Shown here: piece after piece, positions 17,822-26,008 of the stretch
Layout of the letters: each line of letters opens with the position of its first letter
Numbering within the stretch: the stretch's first letter is position 1
Assembly (NCBI RefSeq): GCF_023272795.1
Contig: NZ_CP096829.1
Span: forward strand, 5,572,212-5,636,211
Length of the DNA stretch: 64,000 nucleotides
From: Flavobacterium humidisoli
GTDB lineage: Bacteria > Bacteroidota > Bacteroidia > Flavobacteriales > Flavobacteriaceae
Direction of reading: 5' to 3'
The notes under the pieces: generated by a model
Told to the model about the DNA's origin: nothing
Databases searched by the model: none
What the model saw: only the letters and a program-made list of their open reading frames with translations
Made by a program: the position numbers and the translations under genes

Positions 17822-17855
17822 AAAAAAAGCTATCTTTATCGAGATAGCTTTTTTT
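17822..17855 (+). terminator. intrinsic terminator of purB
   Basis: The stem core GCTATCT/AGATAGC with loop TTATCG is extended by seven A-T pairs and ends in a T-run. It lies 22 bp after the purB stop. Confidence 0.9.
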
Positions 17856-18014
17856 ATTTAACCCGGAGTAGTCCAGATTACTTCACTTAACTTTATTTTA
17901 GTTGAAGTTCAGTGAATTATATTAAAAAAGTCTTTTTGTTTAGAAAGCCAGAGTTTGAACAAAACACTTTAAATAAAAAGCTGGATCAAGCTCACTGAAA
18001 CTAAAATACCACAT

Positions 18015-20252
18015 ATGATTGCACTAAGCGCCGCTGCTGAAAGTACACACCACTTACAACCTTTAATTAGTGATTTAGGTTTAATCCTAATGACTGCCGC
18101 AATTGCCGTTCTATTATTTAGAAGATTGAAACAACCTTTGGTTTTAGGCTACCTGATCGCAGGTTTTTTGGCTGGAAACCATTTTGATTTTTTCCCCTCA
18201 ATAACCGACATGAAAAGTGTTGAAGTCTGGGCCGAAATCGGGGTTATATTTTTACTTTTCAGTTTAGGACTCGAATTCAGCTTTAAGAAACTAATGAAGG
18301 TTGGAGGAACTTCGTCTGTTACCGCCATAACCCAGATTCTATTTATGACCGTAATTGGTTATTGCGTCGGGCAATGGATGGGCTGGGGGAAAATGGATAG
18401 TATTTTCTTAGGAGCCACACTTTCTATTTCATCCACAACCATTATTATTAGAGCTTTTGACGAATTGGGAGTTAAAGGAAAAAAATTCGTCGGGATTGTT
18501 TTCGGAGCTTTAATTGTAGAAGATATCGTTGCCATCTTGATGCTTGTTTTATTATCAACTATTGCTGTAAGCGATCAGGTTTCTGGAACTGCATTATTAC
18601 AATCTGTTTTAAAACTTGTTTTCTTTTTAATTATCTGGTTTTTAGGAGGAATCTTTATTATTCCAACTATTTTCAAGAAAGCAAAACATCTCTTAACAGA
18701 CGAAATGCTCTTAATAATCTCATTAGCCTTATGTTTAATGATGGTGATTTTTGCTTCAAATGTTGGTTTCTCTCCAGCTTTAGGCGCTTTCATTATGGGA
18801 TCTATTATTGCTGAAACTACAATGGCAGAAAAAATTGAGCATTTAATTCAGCCAGTAAAAGATTTCTTTGGTGCTGTTTTCTTTGTATCGGTAGGAATGT
18901 TAATCAACCCTATAACATTGGTTAATTATGCACTTCCGGTGGCTATAATCACTTTATTGACCATATTCGGAAAAGCATTCAGTTCTTCTATCGGAGCTTT
19001 AATTTCTGGCCAACCTTTAAAACAATCTGTTCAAACCGGAATGAGTTTGGCACAAATTGGAGAGTTCTCTTTTATTATTGCAACTCTTGGAATGACTTTA
19101 AAAGTTACCAGCGATTTCCTATATCCTATTATTGTTGCAGTATCTGCAATTACAACATTTACTACTCCATTTTTAATTAAATATTCGGAGAGATTTGCAC
19201 TATTTTTAGAAGCAAAAATGCCTAAAAGATGGGTTAAAAATATTAACCGTTATAGTGTGAATGCGCAAGCTATTAAATCTGTAAGCACTTGGCAGATTGT
19301 TCTTCGTTCTTCGATTACACAAATTGTTCTTCATACGATCATTATTACTGCTATCATATTATTGTCATCCAAATTTGTAGCACCTTTAGTAGCCGATACA
19401 AGATTTGGAAATACTTTGGCCGCTTTACTGACTTTGGTTGTAATTGCACCCTTTTTATGGGCACTTTCGCTTCGTCGTGTAAAAGTAGATGAAGTTGAAA
19501 CTCTTTGGGAAGAACGCAAATATCGTGGCGCACTTTTAATGCTTATTTTGATTAGAATGAGCCTTGGTCTATTCTTTGTTGGGTTTTTATTGAATATTTT
19601 CTTCTCTCCTTTGGTTGCTTTCGTCGCCCTGATTATTGCAATTGGAGCTTACCAAATTTTTCCTAAAAAATTAAACGAGCAATACCATAGAATTGAAAGT
19701 CACTTTTTAAAAAATCTTAACGATCGTGAGAACAAAAAAATCGACAGAAGATATGCTAATTTAATGCCATGGGACGGACACATGTCTTTCTTCGAAATTA
19801 AAAAAGAATCGAATCTGGTTGGACAAACTTTACAAGAACTTAAAATTCGTGAGCAATTAGGAATTAATATCGCTTACATTAAACGAGGAGAAGTCACAAT
19901 TCCGATTCCTACCAAAACCGAACGTTTATTTCCAAGTGACGAAATTTGCGTAATTGGAACCGATGCTCAAATTACAGAATTCACAAAATTCTTAACTCAA
20001 AATGAAACAGAACCACCTACAAAAGTAGAAGAAACGAATATTGTTTTACGTCAGCTTGAAGTTTCACAAGACGAATTTATTCAAAAAAGCATTGGACAAT
20101 TCAGAGCCAAAACAGATGGAATGGTAGTAGGAATTGAACGAAACGGAAATCGCATCTTAAACCCAGAATCAAGTCTAATCTTAGAGAAAAATGATATTCT
20201 GTGGGTTGTAGGAGACAAGAAAAAAATGAATACTTTGTTGGCAGCCAAGTAA
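18015..20252 (+). CDS. cation:proton antiporter (CPA2/KefB-like) with C-terminal TrkA-C domains
   Basis: The first ~390 of 745 residues form a CPA2 antiporter with about 12 membrane segments. It has family motifs such as LAGNHFDF, FLLFSLGLEFSFKK, SISSTTIIIRAFDELG and SLAQIGEFSFIIA. A second hydrophobic region (about 425-550) follows. The tail holds two RCK/TrkA-C-like modules: about 590-660 (FEIKKESNLVGQTLQELKI) and about 675-745 (LILEKNDILWVVGDKKK). No nucleotide-binding TrkA-N (Rossmann) domain is seen between them, unlike KefB/KefC. It probably exchanges K+ or Na+ for H+ under ligand control. Confidence 0.9.
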   Translation: MIALSAAAESTHHLQPLISDLGLILMTAAIAVLLFRRLKQPLVLGYLIAGFLAGNHFDFFPSITDMKSVEVWAEIGVIFLLFSLGLEFSFKKLMKVGGTSSVTAITQILFMTVIGYCVGQWMGWGKMDSIFLGATLSISSTTIIIRAFDELGVKGKKFVGIVFGALIVEDIVAILMLVLLSTIAVSDQVSGTALLQSVLKLVFFLIIWFLGGIFIIPTIFKKAKHLLTDEMLLIISLALCLMMVIFASNVGFSPALGAFIMGSIIAETTMAEKIEHLIQPVKDFFGAVFFVSVGMLINPITLVNYALPVAIITLLTIFGKAFSSSIGALISGQPLKQSVQTGMSLAQIGEFSFIIATLGMTLKVTSDFLYPIIVAVSAITTFTTPFLIKYSERFALFLEAKMPKRWVKNINRYSVNAQAIKSVSTWQIVLRSSITQIVLHTIIITAIILLSSKFVAPLVADTRFGNTLAALLTLVVIAPFLWALSLRRVKVDEVETLWEERKYRGALLMLILIRMSLGLFFVGFLLNIFFSPLVAFVALIIAIGAYQIFPKKLNEQYHRIESHFLKNLNDRENKKIDRRYANLMPWDGHMSFFEIKKESNLVGQTLQELKIREQLGINIAYIKRGEVTIPIPTKTERLFPSDEICVIGTDAQITEFTKFLTQNETEPPTKVEETNIVLRQLEVSQDEFIQKSIGQFRAKTDGMVVGIERNGNRILNPESSLILEKNDILWVVGDKKKMNTLLAAK

Positions 20253-20276
20253 GATTCTAAGGGACTAAGGCAAAAA

Positions 20277-20328
20277 AACAGAAAAAGCGGTAAGATTTTA
20301 ATTTATGAATCTTACCGCTTTTTCTGTT
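20277..20328. terminator. long bidirectional terminator hairpin
   Basis: A perfect 21-bp stem (20277-20297 with 20308-20328, core GCGGTAAGATT) has a 10-nt loop. It is flanked by A-rich and T-rich ends and lies in the gap between the convergent antiporter and peroxiredoxin genes. Confidence 0.8.
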
Positions 20329-20339
20329 ATAAAGTTTAG

Positions 20340-20397
20340 AAGGAATTAAGCTAAAAACTTAGAACCTTAGCATCTCAGTATTTTAGCACCTCAAAAA
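20340..20397. repeat. CTTAG-type decamer repeat
   Basis: Imperfect tandem units of the form ACTTAGAACCTTAGCATCTCAG run right up to the stop codon of the peroxiredoxin gene. The same family occurs at 7312, 24521, 25876 and 50888. Confidence 0.65.
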
Positions 20398-21036
20398 TTA
20401 CTTATTCGGCTGTGGTGTCAAACGTAAATAAGGTTTAATTGGTGTATGTCCTTTTGGGAATTTCGCTGGAATGTCGCTGTCTGGAATTGCTGGTGCAATT
20501 ACTACATCTTCTCCATCTTTCCAGTTTGCAGGAGTTGCAACGCTGTAGTTTGCTGTCAATTGTAAGCTATCAATTACACGAAGTAATTCATCAAAATTTC
20601 TTCCTGTAGAAGCTGGGTACGTTAAAGTCAGTTTGATTTTTTTATCTGGACCGATAACAAAAACAGAACGCACTGTAAATTTATCACTTGCATTTGGATG
20701 AAGCATATCATACAGATTTGCTACTTTTTTATCCTCATCAGCAATAATTGGGAAATTTACTTCTGTATTTTGAGTTTCGTTAATATCTTTAATCCACTCT
20801 TTGTGCGAGTCTAAACCGTCTACACTCAAAGCAATAACCTTAGTATTTCTTTTTTGAAATTCTGGAACATAGTTCGCTACAGTTCCTAATTCAGTAGTAC
20901 AAACCGGTGTGAAATCTGCTGGATGAGAAAATAAAACACCCCAAGAATCTCCTAACCATTCGTGAAAATTAATTGGTCCTTGTGTGGTTTCTGCCTGAAA
21001 ATCTGGAGCTATATCACCTAATCTTAATGTTGACAT
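20398..21036 (-). CDS. 1-Cys peroxiredoxin (Prx6 family)
   Basis: This 212-residue peroxidase reduces H2O2 and organic hydroperoxides. The peroxidatic Cys46 lies in the motif DFTPVCTTELG, and Arg in TYPASTGRNFDE is the partner. It is the only cysteine in the protein, so this is a true 1-Cys enzyme needing an external thiol. The C-terminal extension (WKDGEDVVIAPAIPD, KFPKG) is typical of the Prx6 group and mediates dimer contacts. The gene is monocistronic and convergent with the antiporter gene. Confidence 0.95.
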   Translation of the reverse strand: MSTLRLGDIAPDFQAETTQGPINFHEWLGDSWGVLFSHPADFTPVCTTELGTVANYVPEFQKRNTKVIALSVDGLDSHKEWIKDINETQNTEVNFPIIADEDKKVANLYDMLHPNASDKFTVRSVFVIGPDKKIKLTLTYPASTGRNFDELLRVIDSLQLTANYSVATPANWKDGEDVVIAPAIPDSDIPAKFPKGHTPIKPYLRLTPQPNK

Positions 21037-21149
21037 AATTTATATTTTTTTAGTTCCTCTAAAATTAACCAAAAAATGCATTTAGAAAACATTTAAAAGG
21101 TAAAAAAAAGTTAAAATTCTACTTTGTCGATATAATTAGTATTTTACTC

Positions 21150-22061
21150 TTAGATAAAACTTAGAATGAAGTACCAAAAAGCAAGCGTTACAAACGAAAT
21201 CGGTATCCCAAAACCAATCATCATACTGCTTAATTTTGGTTTCAATCCGTATGTTGAGGCTAATATTGCGCCTGTTATCATTGGCGCCATAGCGGTTTCC
21301 ATTATAGTAATTTTTATAACTTCAGAATGCTGGTTAAAAATGAAAACGTAAAGAACAAAAATCACAAAAGGAATTAAAAGGAGTTTAAAGAAAAGCCCCA
21401 GTCGCAAAAATTTCCAATGCTGGCTTTTTCTATCGAAAGTTAACTGCAAACCAACCGAAAGCAAAGCTAAAGGGGTTACCAAACTTCCAATTTTTAATAA
21501 TGCTGATTGAAGATTTTCATTTAAATCAACTTGAAAAATATTCATTAAACAAGCGACAACAAACATTATGAAAGGGGGAAACAAAATAATCTTCTTGAAA
21601 ATCCCGAAAGCATCTGGGCTTCCTTTTGAATAAAAAGCCGCAGTAAAAACACCAAGTGTCGATACAACAACAAAAGTCCCAGGCTGATCAACCAATACAG
21701 CCGTTTCTAAACCTTTCTTACCAAACAAAGCTTCAATAATCGGATAACCAAGAAAAGAACTGTTACTTAATCCCGCTGTTAGAATCAAACATCCAATCAG
21801 TTTATTCGACCAGCCATTTCTTCTTCCCAAAAAATGAAAAAAAATAAAAGCTAAAATATAAGTAATCCACCCCGCTCCTATTGGAAACAGCAACTCACTG
21901 CTCCATTTTATCTTTGGAATATGATATAAAGTAATCGCAGGAAGACAGAAATAAATAACAATTTTATTGAGCGTCTTATAAATAGGAGTAGGAAACTGTT
22001 TTAAGTGTTGTAAAACTAAACCTAGCGAAAGAAAGAAAAATATTAGTATAAAGTTGTTCAT
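21150..22061 (-). CDS. AEC family transporter (auxin efflux carrier-like)
   Basis: This 303-residue protein has about ten membrane segments and the AEC layout of two five-helix halves. It has glycine-rich motifs such as GLSNSSFLGYPIIEALFG and the C-terminal MAPMITGAILASTYGL. Bacterial AEC members export or import organic acids such as malate; the substrate is unknown here. The frame extends 17 codons further upstream to 22112. I chose the ATG at 22059-22061 (MNNFILIFFF) because it starts directly at the first membrane helix. Confidence 0.88.
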   Translation of the reverse strand: MNNFILIFFFLSLGLVLQHLKQFPTPIYKTLNKIVIYFCLPAITLYHIPKIKWSSELLFPIGAGWITYILAFIFFHFLGRRNGWSNKLIGCLILTAGLSNSSFLGYPIIEALFGKKGLETAVLVDQPGTFVVVSTLGVFTAAFYSKGSPDAFGIFKKIILFPPFIMFVVACLMNIFQVDLNENLQSALLKIGSLVTPLALLSVGLQLTFDRKSQHWKFLRLGLFFKLLLIPFVIFVLYVFIFNQHSEVIKITIMETAMAPMITGAILASTYGLKPKLSSMMIGFGIPISFVTLAFWYFILSFI

Positions 22062-22164
22062 ATGATGGCTTACGCACAAAAATAGGAATTTATAAATTGC
22101 GATGCTGAACAAATTATAGCACTTCTTTAAGTTTTTTGTTACTTTTAAATATTAAAAAAAAGTA

Positions 22165-22731
22165 ATGCAGCAAATACGAGACAATTTAGAACGAATGGTA
22201 AAACTTTCTGATGAAGACTGGAATATCTTTTCGTCAAAACTTATCCGTCAGGAATTTTCAAAGAAAACGGCAATTCTCCATATTGGCCACGTTGAAAGTT
22301 ACCTTTCCTTTATAGAAAAAGGAATCGTTAGATATTACATTCCTTCAGAAAATAAAGATCTTACTTTTACTTTTGTATTTGATGGCGAATTTACAAGCGG
22401 TTACGACTCCTTTATTACCCGATTACCAGTAAATTATACTATTGAAACTCTTGCAGATACCATATTATGGCGTATCTCTTATAATGATCTTCAGTATATT
22501 TATGCCAAAACCGAAATCGGCAATACTATCGGCCGTTTGGCAAGCGAAGTATTATTTCTTAAAAAATCAAAAAGAGAATTGTCGTTACTAAATGATTCTG
22601 CAGAACAGCGATACCTTAATTTATTTACAGAGCAACCTCAATTAATTCAAAAAATACCTCAAAAATACCTTGCTTCTTATATCGGTATTACTCCACAAGC
22701 TTTAAGCCGAATTAGAAAGCGCATTTCTTAA
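22165..22731 (+). CDS. Crp/Fnr-family transcriptional regulator
   Basis: The 188-residue protein has a cyclic-nucleotide-binding-like beta-roll (about 20-110, with FIEKGIVRYYIPSENKD and FDGEFTSGYDSF). It has a C-terminal winged helix whose recognition helix reads SYIGITPQALSRIRKRI. No Fe-S cysteines are present, so it is not FNR-like in sensing; the ligand is unknown. A DoxX gene with its own promoter follows 61 bp downstream and is the likely regulatory target, by position only. Confidence 0.9.
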   Translation: MQQIRDNLERMVKLSDEDWNIFSSKLIRQEFSKKTAILHIGHVESYLSFIEKGIVRYYIPSENKDLTFTFVFDGEFTSGYDSFITRLPVNYTIETLADTILWRISYNDLQYIYAKTEIGNTIGRLASEVLFLKKSKRELSLLNDSAEQRYLNLFTEQPQLIQKIPQKYLASYIGITPQALSRIRKRIS

Positions 22732-22741
22732 CCCAGGTTCA

Positions 22742-22772
22742 TTGTTTTAGGTTTCTTTACTGTGCAACTTTG
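22742..22772 (+). promoter_or_regulatory. promoter of the DoxX gene (TTG-N20-CAACTTTG)
   Basis: TTG at 22742-22744 and CAACTTTG at 22765-22772 (7 of 8 to TAnnTTTG) are separated by 20 nt. The ATG is 20 bp further on. Confidence 0.55.
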
Positions 22773-22792
22773 TATAATAAAAACAGAAAGAT

Positions 22793-23257
22793 ATGGAAAC
22801 CTTAATTGTATTATTTGGTGCTTTTACTGCAACTCTACTTATTATCTGGCTTACAACCAAACGACTTGAACTATCATTCTCAGGAAGCGTTGCCATGGCA
22901 CTTATGCTAGTATTTACAGCTATAGGTCATTTTGTCTTTACGAAAGGAATGGCAATGATGATTTCTTTTTTACCTTGGGCAAACGCCATTGTACTGGCTA
23001 CAGGAATTATAGAATTAGTCGCTGCAATTGGACTCCTATTGCCAAGTACCAAAGTGCTTACCGGAAATTTGCTTATTTTATTTTTTATACTGCTACTTCC
23101 GGCTAACATTTATGCAGCTAGTAAAAATATCAATTTGCAAACTGCAGACTATACAGGCAAAGGCCTTTCCTATTTATGGCTTAGAATACCAATGCAACTT
23201 TTTTTTATACTTTGGGTATATTTTTCTTCTATTAGGAATAATCAAAAATCAAAATAG
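22793..23257 (+). CDS. DoxX family membrane protein
   Basis: This 154-residue protein has four to five membrane helices. It has a DoxX-type core including FTAIGHFVFTKGMAMMI and the loop GIIELVAAIGLLLPSTK, which is the recognisable family signature. DoxX proteins are quinone-linked or redox-stress membrane proteins without a settled role. It follows the Crp/Fnr gene and ends in a terminator, so it forms its own transcription unit. Confidence 0.85.
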   Translation: METLIVLFGAFTATLLIIWLTTKRLELSFSGSVAMALMLVFTAIGHFVFTKGMAMMISFLPWANAIVLATGIIELVAAIGLLLPSTKVLTGNLLILFFILLLPANIYAASKNINLQTADYTGKGLSYLWLRIPMQLFFILWVYFSSIRNNQKSK

Positions 23258-23266
23258 TCAATCAGG

Positions 23267-23306
23267 AAAATGCGCATCATTCAATTTAATGATGTGCATT
23301 TTTTTC
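23267..23306 (+). terminator. intrinsic terminator of the DoxX gene
   Basis: A 15-bp stem with one G-U type mismatch (ATGCGCATCATT against AATGATGTGCAT) and a 6-nt loop is followed by T7. It lies 10 bp after the DoxX stop. Confidence 0.85.
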
Positions 23307-23386
23307 GCTTTTAACTGGTTAAGTGACTTTTAACTGCCAAAAATTAATTTTTAGTTAAAACTTTTTTTTATTTCAAAAAAGCCACT

Positions 23387-23394
23387 TACATTTG
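23387..23394 (+). promoter_or_regulatory. -7 promoter element (TACATTTG) of the Rrf2 gene
   Basis: An exact TAnnTTTG match 19 bp before the ATG. The candidate operator at 23393-23411 begins inside its last two bases, so a bound regulator would cover the transcription start. Confidence 0.55.
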
Positions 23395-23411
23395 TAACAT
23401 ATTTTATTACA
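23393..23411. promoter_or_regulatory. candidate Rrf2 operator, copy 1 (autoregulatory)
   Basis: TGTAACATATTTTATTACA is an inverted repeat TGTAA-N9-TTACA placed between the -7 element and the ATG of the Rrf2 gene. It matches copy 2 at 23843-23861 in 16 of 19 positions. Confidence 0.7.
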
Positions 23412-23413
23412 GT

Positions 23414-23821
23414 ATGATTTCAGGTAAATTTGCCATAACGATTCACATTCTTACTTTGCTCCATAAATTCCCAAATGATTTTTTGTCATCGGAGTTTATT
23501 GCAGGAAGTATTAATTTAAATCCTGTTTTGGTTCGAAAAGAAATTGCCAACTTAAAAGCTCATCATGTTGTAGAAAGTAAAGAAGGAAAAAATGGCGGTA
23601 CAAAATTGGCAGTTAATGCTGCCGAGCTTACTTTAAAACAAATATTCGAAATGACCTTTGAAACTATTGGTTTAGGTTTTGCCAAAAATCAGCCGAATCC
23701 TGATTGTCCTGTTGGAAAAAACATCAATCAGCATTTAGAGGCTTTATACAGCGAAATGAACCAAAAAGTTAGCACACAGCTGGAAGGAATTTCATTGGAA
23801 GATTTTTCGAATCAATTTTAA
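23414..23821 (+). CDS. Rrf2-family transcriptional regulator, YwnA-like
   Basis: This 135-residue protein has an Rrf2 winged helix (about 1-80). It includes IAGSINLNPVLVRKEIANLK as recognition region and the wing SKEGKNGGTKLA. Fe-S Rrf2 proteins have three cysteines; this one has a single Cys in NPDCPVGKNINQ, so it should not hold a cluster and resembles B. subtilis YwnA. It is followed 57 bp later by an NAD(P)-binding protein related to YwnB, the same pairing as in Bacillus. Matching operators before both genes point to repression of itself and its neighbour. Confidence 0.9.
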   Translation: MISGKFAITIHILTLLHKFPNDFLSSEFIAGSINLNPVLVRKEIANLKAHHVVESKEGKNGGTKLAVNAAELTLKQIFEMTFETIGLGFAKNQPNPDCPVGKNINQHLEALYSEMNQKVSTQLEGISLEDFSNQF

Positions 23822-23842
23822 AACTATTTTTTTAGCCAAAAC

Positions 23843-23861
23843 TGTAATATTTTTTATTACT
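23843..23861. promoter_or_regulatory. candidate Rrf2 operator, copy 2 (target gene)
   Basis: TGTAATATTTTTTATTACT is a TGTAA-N9-TTAC(A/T) inverted repeat 17 bp before the ATG of the NAD(P)-binding protein. It overlaps a possible -7 element TATTTTTT at 23848-23855. Confidence 0.7.
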
Positions 23862-23878
23862 AAATAAATTTATATATT

Positions 23879-24520
23879 ATGAAAATAGCAATTATTGGAG
23901 CAACAGGATTTGTTGGCTCAGCAATTTTAAACGAATTAGCAGATAGAAAACATGAAATTACTGCAATCGCAAGAACTCCAAAAGATACTGCAAACGCCAC
24001 TTGGGTTGCTGCAGATATTTTTAATGTAGACGCATTGGCAGAAATTTTAAAAGGCCACGATGCTGTAGTGAATGCTTATAATCCAGGATGGACAAACCCA
24101 AACATCTATGATGAATTTTTAGCAGGTTCTAAAGCTATTCAAGAAGCAGTTAAAAAATCGGGCGTAAAACGTTTTATTACTATTGGCGGGGGCGGCAGTT
24201 TGTTTGTAGCTCCAGGTTTACAAGCAGTTGATACTCCAGATTTTCCAAAAGAATTTTATGCAGGAGCTACGGCGGCAAGAGATTATTTAAATGTAATTAA
24301 GGAAGAAAAAGATTTAGATTGGGCATTTTTTAGTCCTGCTTTTGAAATGCATGGCGGAATTACAACAGGAAGAACAGGAAAATATCGTTTAGGATTAGAA
24401 AATCCGGTTTTTAACGATGAGCAGAGAAGTATTTTATCTGTAGAAGATCTAGCTGTTGTTATTGCCGATGAAGTAGAAACTCCAAAACACCATCAAGTTA
24501 GATTTACAGCTGGATATTAA
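23879..24520 (+). CDS. NAD(P)-dependent oxidoreductase, YwnB-like atypical SDR
   Basis: The 213-residue protein starts with the Rossmann motif IGATGFVGSAIL (5-16). It has the NAD(P)H-binding atypical-SDR pattern (GHDAVVNAYNPGW, KRFITIGGGGSLF, WAFFSPAFEMHGG). It lacks the YxxxK catalytic pair of classical SDRs, so it may be a reductase of quinones or flavins or a redox sensor. It probably belongs to the stress regulon of the upstream Rrf2 regulator, with which it shares an operator. Its 3' flank runs into two repeat families. Confidence 0.88.
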   Translation: MKIAIIGATGFVGSAILNELADRKHEITAIARTPKDTANATWVAADIFNVDALAEILKGHDAVVNAYNPGWTNPNIYDEFLAGSKAIQEAVKKSGVKRFITIGGGGSLFVAPGLQAVDTPDFPKEFYAGATAARDYLNVIKEEKDLDWAFFSPAFEMHGGITTGRTGKYRLGLENPVFNDEQRSILSVEDLAVVIADEVETPKHHQVRFTAGY

Positions 24521-24550
24521 AAAGATACTAAGACACTAAGATTCTAAGTT
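24521..24550. repeat. CTAAG-type decamer repeat
   Basis: Three tandem units of the ACTAAGATTCTAAG type lie directly after the stop codon. It is a short member of the family also seen at 25876-26008. Confidence 0.6.
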
Positions 24551-24552
24551 TT

Positions 24553-24669
24553 TTTGCCACGAATTCACGGATTTTCTTTTGAAAAACTATATCGGATATT
24601 ATTATTCGAATTAATTTGAAAAAATAATATCAAAGATTTTAAAAAGAAAATCCGTGAATTCGTGGCAAA
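24553..24669. repeat. long inverted repeat with CCACGAATTCACGGATT arms
   Basis: The arms at 24553-24580 and 24642-24669 are 28-bp perfect reverse complements. They enclose 61 bp with a further inner stem (GATATTATT/AATAATATC). A third partial copy (AATTCGTGTAATTCGTGGC) lies at about 24707-24726. The element is non-coding and AT-rich in its core. Confidence 0.85.
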
Positions 24670-24786
24670 CTTATTTTTGCTCCTTTTGAGAATAACAAAT
24701 TAGTGGAAATTCGTGTAATTCGTGGCGAACTAACTTTTTGAAACTGTTTTTGTTTTCTGTACTTTTACATTTCTAAAAAGTGCGTT

Positions 24787-25884
24787 TTGTCAAATTCTAA
24801 TAAACAAACTGGTAGCATATCTGAAAAAGCTGGAATTTCACCACCCGAAATCACCAATATTTTGGCTATCAATCAAATTAAAAGCAAACGCAGACAACAA
24901 CCCTCTTCTCAAGAATTAATTAGTGGAATTTTAGAAGGAAATAGAACTTCCTTAAGCCGTGCCATTACTTTAATTGAAAGCACCAATCCAGATCATTTTG
25001 AAAAAGCTGGCGAAGTCATTCAAGGCTGTTTGGCTCATGCCAATAAATCTATTCGAATTGGAATTACAGGCGTTCCCGGTGTTGGAAAAAGTACTTTTAT
25101 TGAAGCTTTTGGAAAACAACTTACTGCGTTAGGAAAAAAAGTAGCGGTTCTAGCAGTCGACCCTAGCAGTTCGCTTTCGCACGGAAGTATTTTGGGCGAC
25201 AAAACCAGAATGGAAGAATTGGTTAAAGATGAAAATGCTTTTATCAGACCAAGTGCTTCTGGTGAAACTTTGGGCGGTGTAGCTCGAAAAACCCGAGAAA
25301 CAATTATTCTTTGTGAAGCCGGAGGTTTTGATACTATTATTATAGAAACTGTTGGTGTTGGCCAAAGCGAAACTGCTGTTCACAGTATGGTCGATTTCTT
25401 TTTACTTTTAAAAATTTCTGGTGCAGGCGATGAACTCCAAGGCATCAAACGAGGTATTATGGAAATGGCTGATGCGATTGTAATCAACAAAGCAGACGGT
25501 GATAATATAAAAAAAGCAAATCAGGCCAAACTTGAATTCAATAGAGCTTTACATTTATTTCCATCAAAAAAATCAAATTGGCAACCCAAAGTTACCACTT
25601 GCAGTTCGCTAACAAAAGACGGGATTCCTGAAGTCTGGAATACTATTTCTGATTATTTTGAATTAACTAAAGAAAGCGGATTTTTCGACGAAAAAAGAAA
25701 CGAACAAAATCATTTTTGGATGATGGAAACCATAAATGAACAATTAAAGCAGAACTTCTATAATCAGCCAGAAATTATTTCGCTTTTAGAACAAAATAAA
25801 AAAGCAGTGCAAAAAAATGAGATTTCACCTTTTGCAGCTGCTTCTGAATTATTGAAATTATATTTTTCTAAAGATTCTAAGTGA
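24787..25884 (+). CDS. meaB: methylmalonyl-CoA mutase-associated GTPase MeaB
   Basis: The 365-residue G3E-family GTPase loads and protects adenosylcobalamin in methylmalonyl-CoA mutase. Walker A GVPGVGKST, VLAVDPSSSLSHGSILGDKTRM, ETVGVGQSE and the NKAD motif are all present. No ATG is available near the N-terminus; TTG at 24787 gives a full-length protein and is my choice. The mutase genes are not adjacent, but the B12 adenosyltransferase at 7347 belongs to the same pathway. The last four codons and stop lie within a CTAAG repeat. Confidence 0.95.
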   Translation: MSNSNKQTGSISEKAGISPPEITNILAINQIKSKRRQQPSSQELISGILEGNRTSLSRAITLIESTNPDHFEKAGEVIQGCLAHANKSIRIGITGVPGVGKSTFIEAFGKQLTALGKKVAVLAVDPSSSLSHGSILGDKTRMEELVKDENAFIRPSASGETLGGVARKTRETIILCEAGGFDTIIIETVGVGQSETAVHSMVDFFLLLKISGAGDELQGIKRGIMEMADAIVINKADGDNIKKANQAKLEFNRALHLFPSKKSNWQPKVTTCSSLTKDGIPEVWNTISDYFELTKESGFFDEKRNEQNHFWMMETINEQLKQNFYNQPEIISLLEQNKKAVQKNEISPFAAASELLKLYFSKDSK

Positions 25885-26008
25885 CTAAGATACTAAGTTG
25901 CTAAGATTTTAATTTAGGAAATTGTCTAGTTTTGTCTGCAGTTCTCTGATCAAACTGACAGTATATAAAAAACTTAGAACCTTAGTATCTTAGAATCTTA
26001 GCGTCTTA
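25876..26008. repeat. CTAAG-type inverted repeat spanning two stop codons
   Basis: The left part (AAGATTCTAAGTGACTAAG...) and right part (...TTAGTATCTTAGAATCTTAG) are imperfect reverse complements, each made of about four decamer units. The left arm contains the meaB stop (TGA, 25882-25884) and the right arm the stop of the convergent LTA synthase-like gene (TAA on the minus strand, 25998-26000). Confidence 0.75.

Noticed and set aside
24553..24740. CRISPR-like array
   Set aside because: Only two or three repeat copies in inverted order without regular spacers or cas genes.
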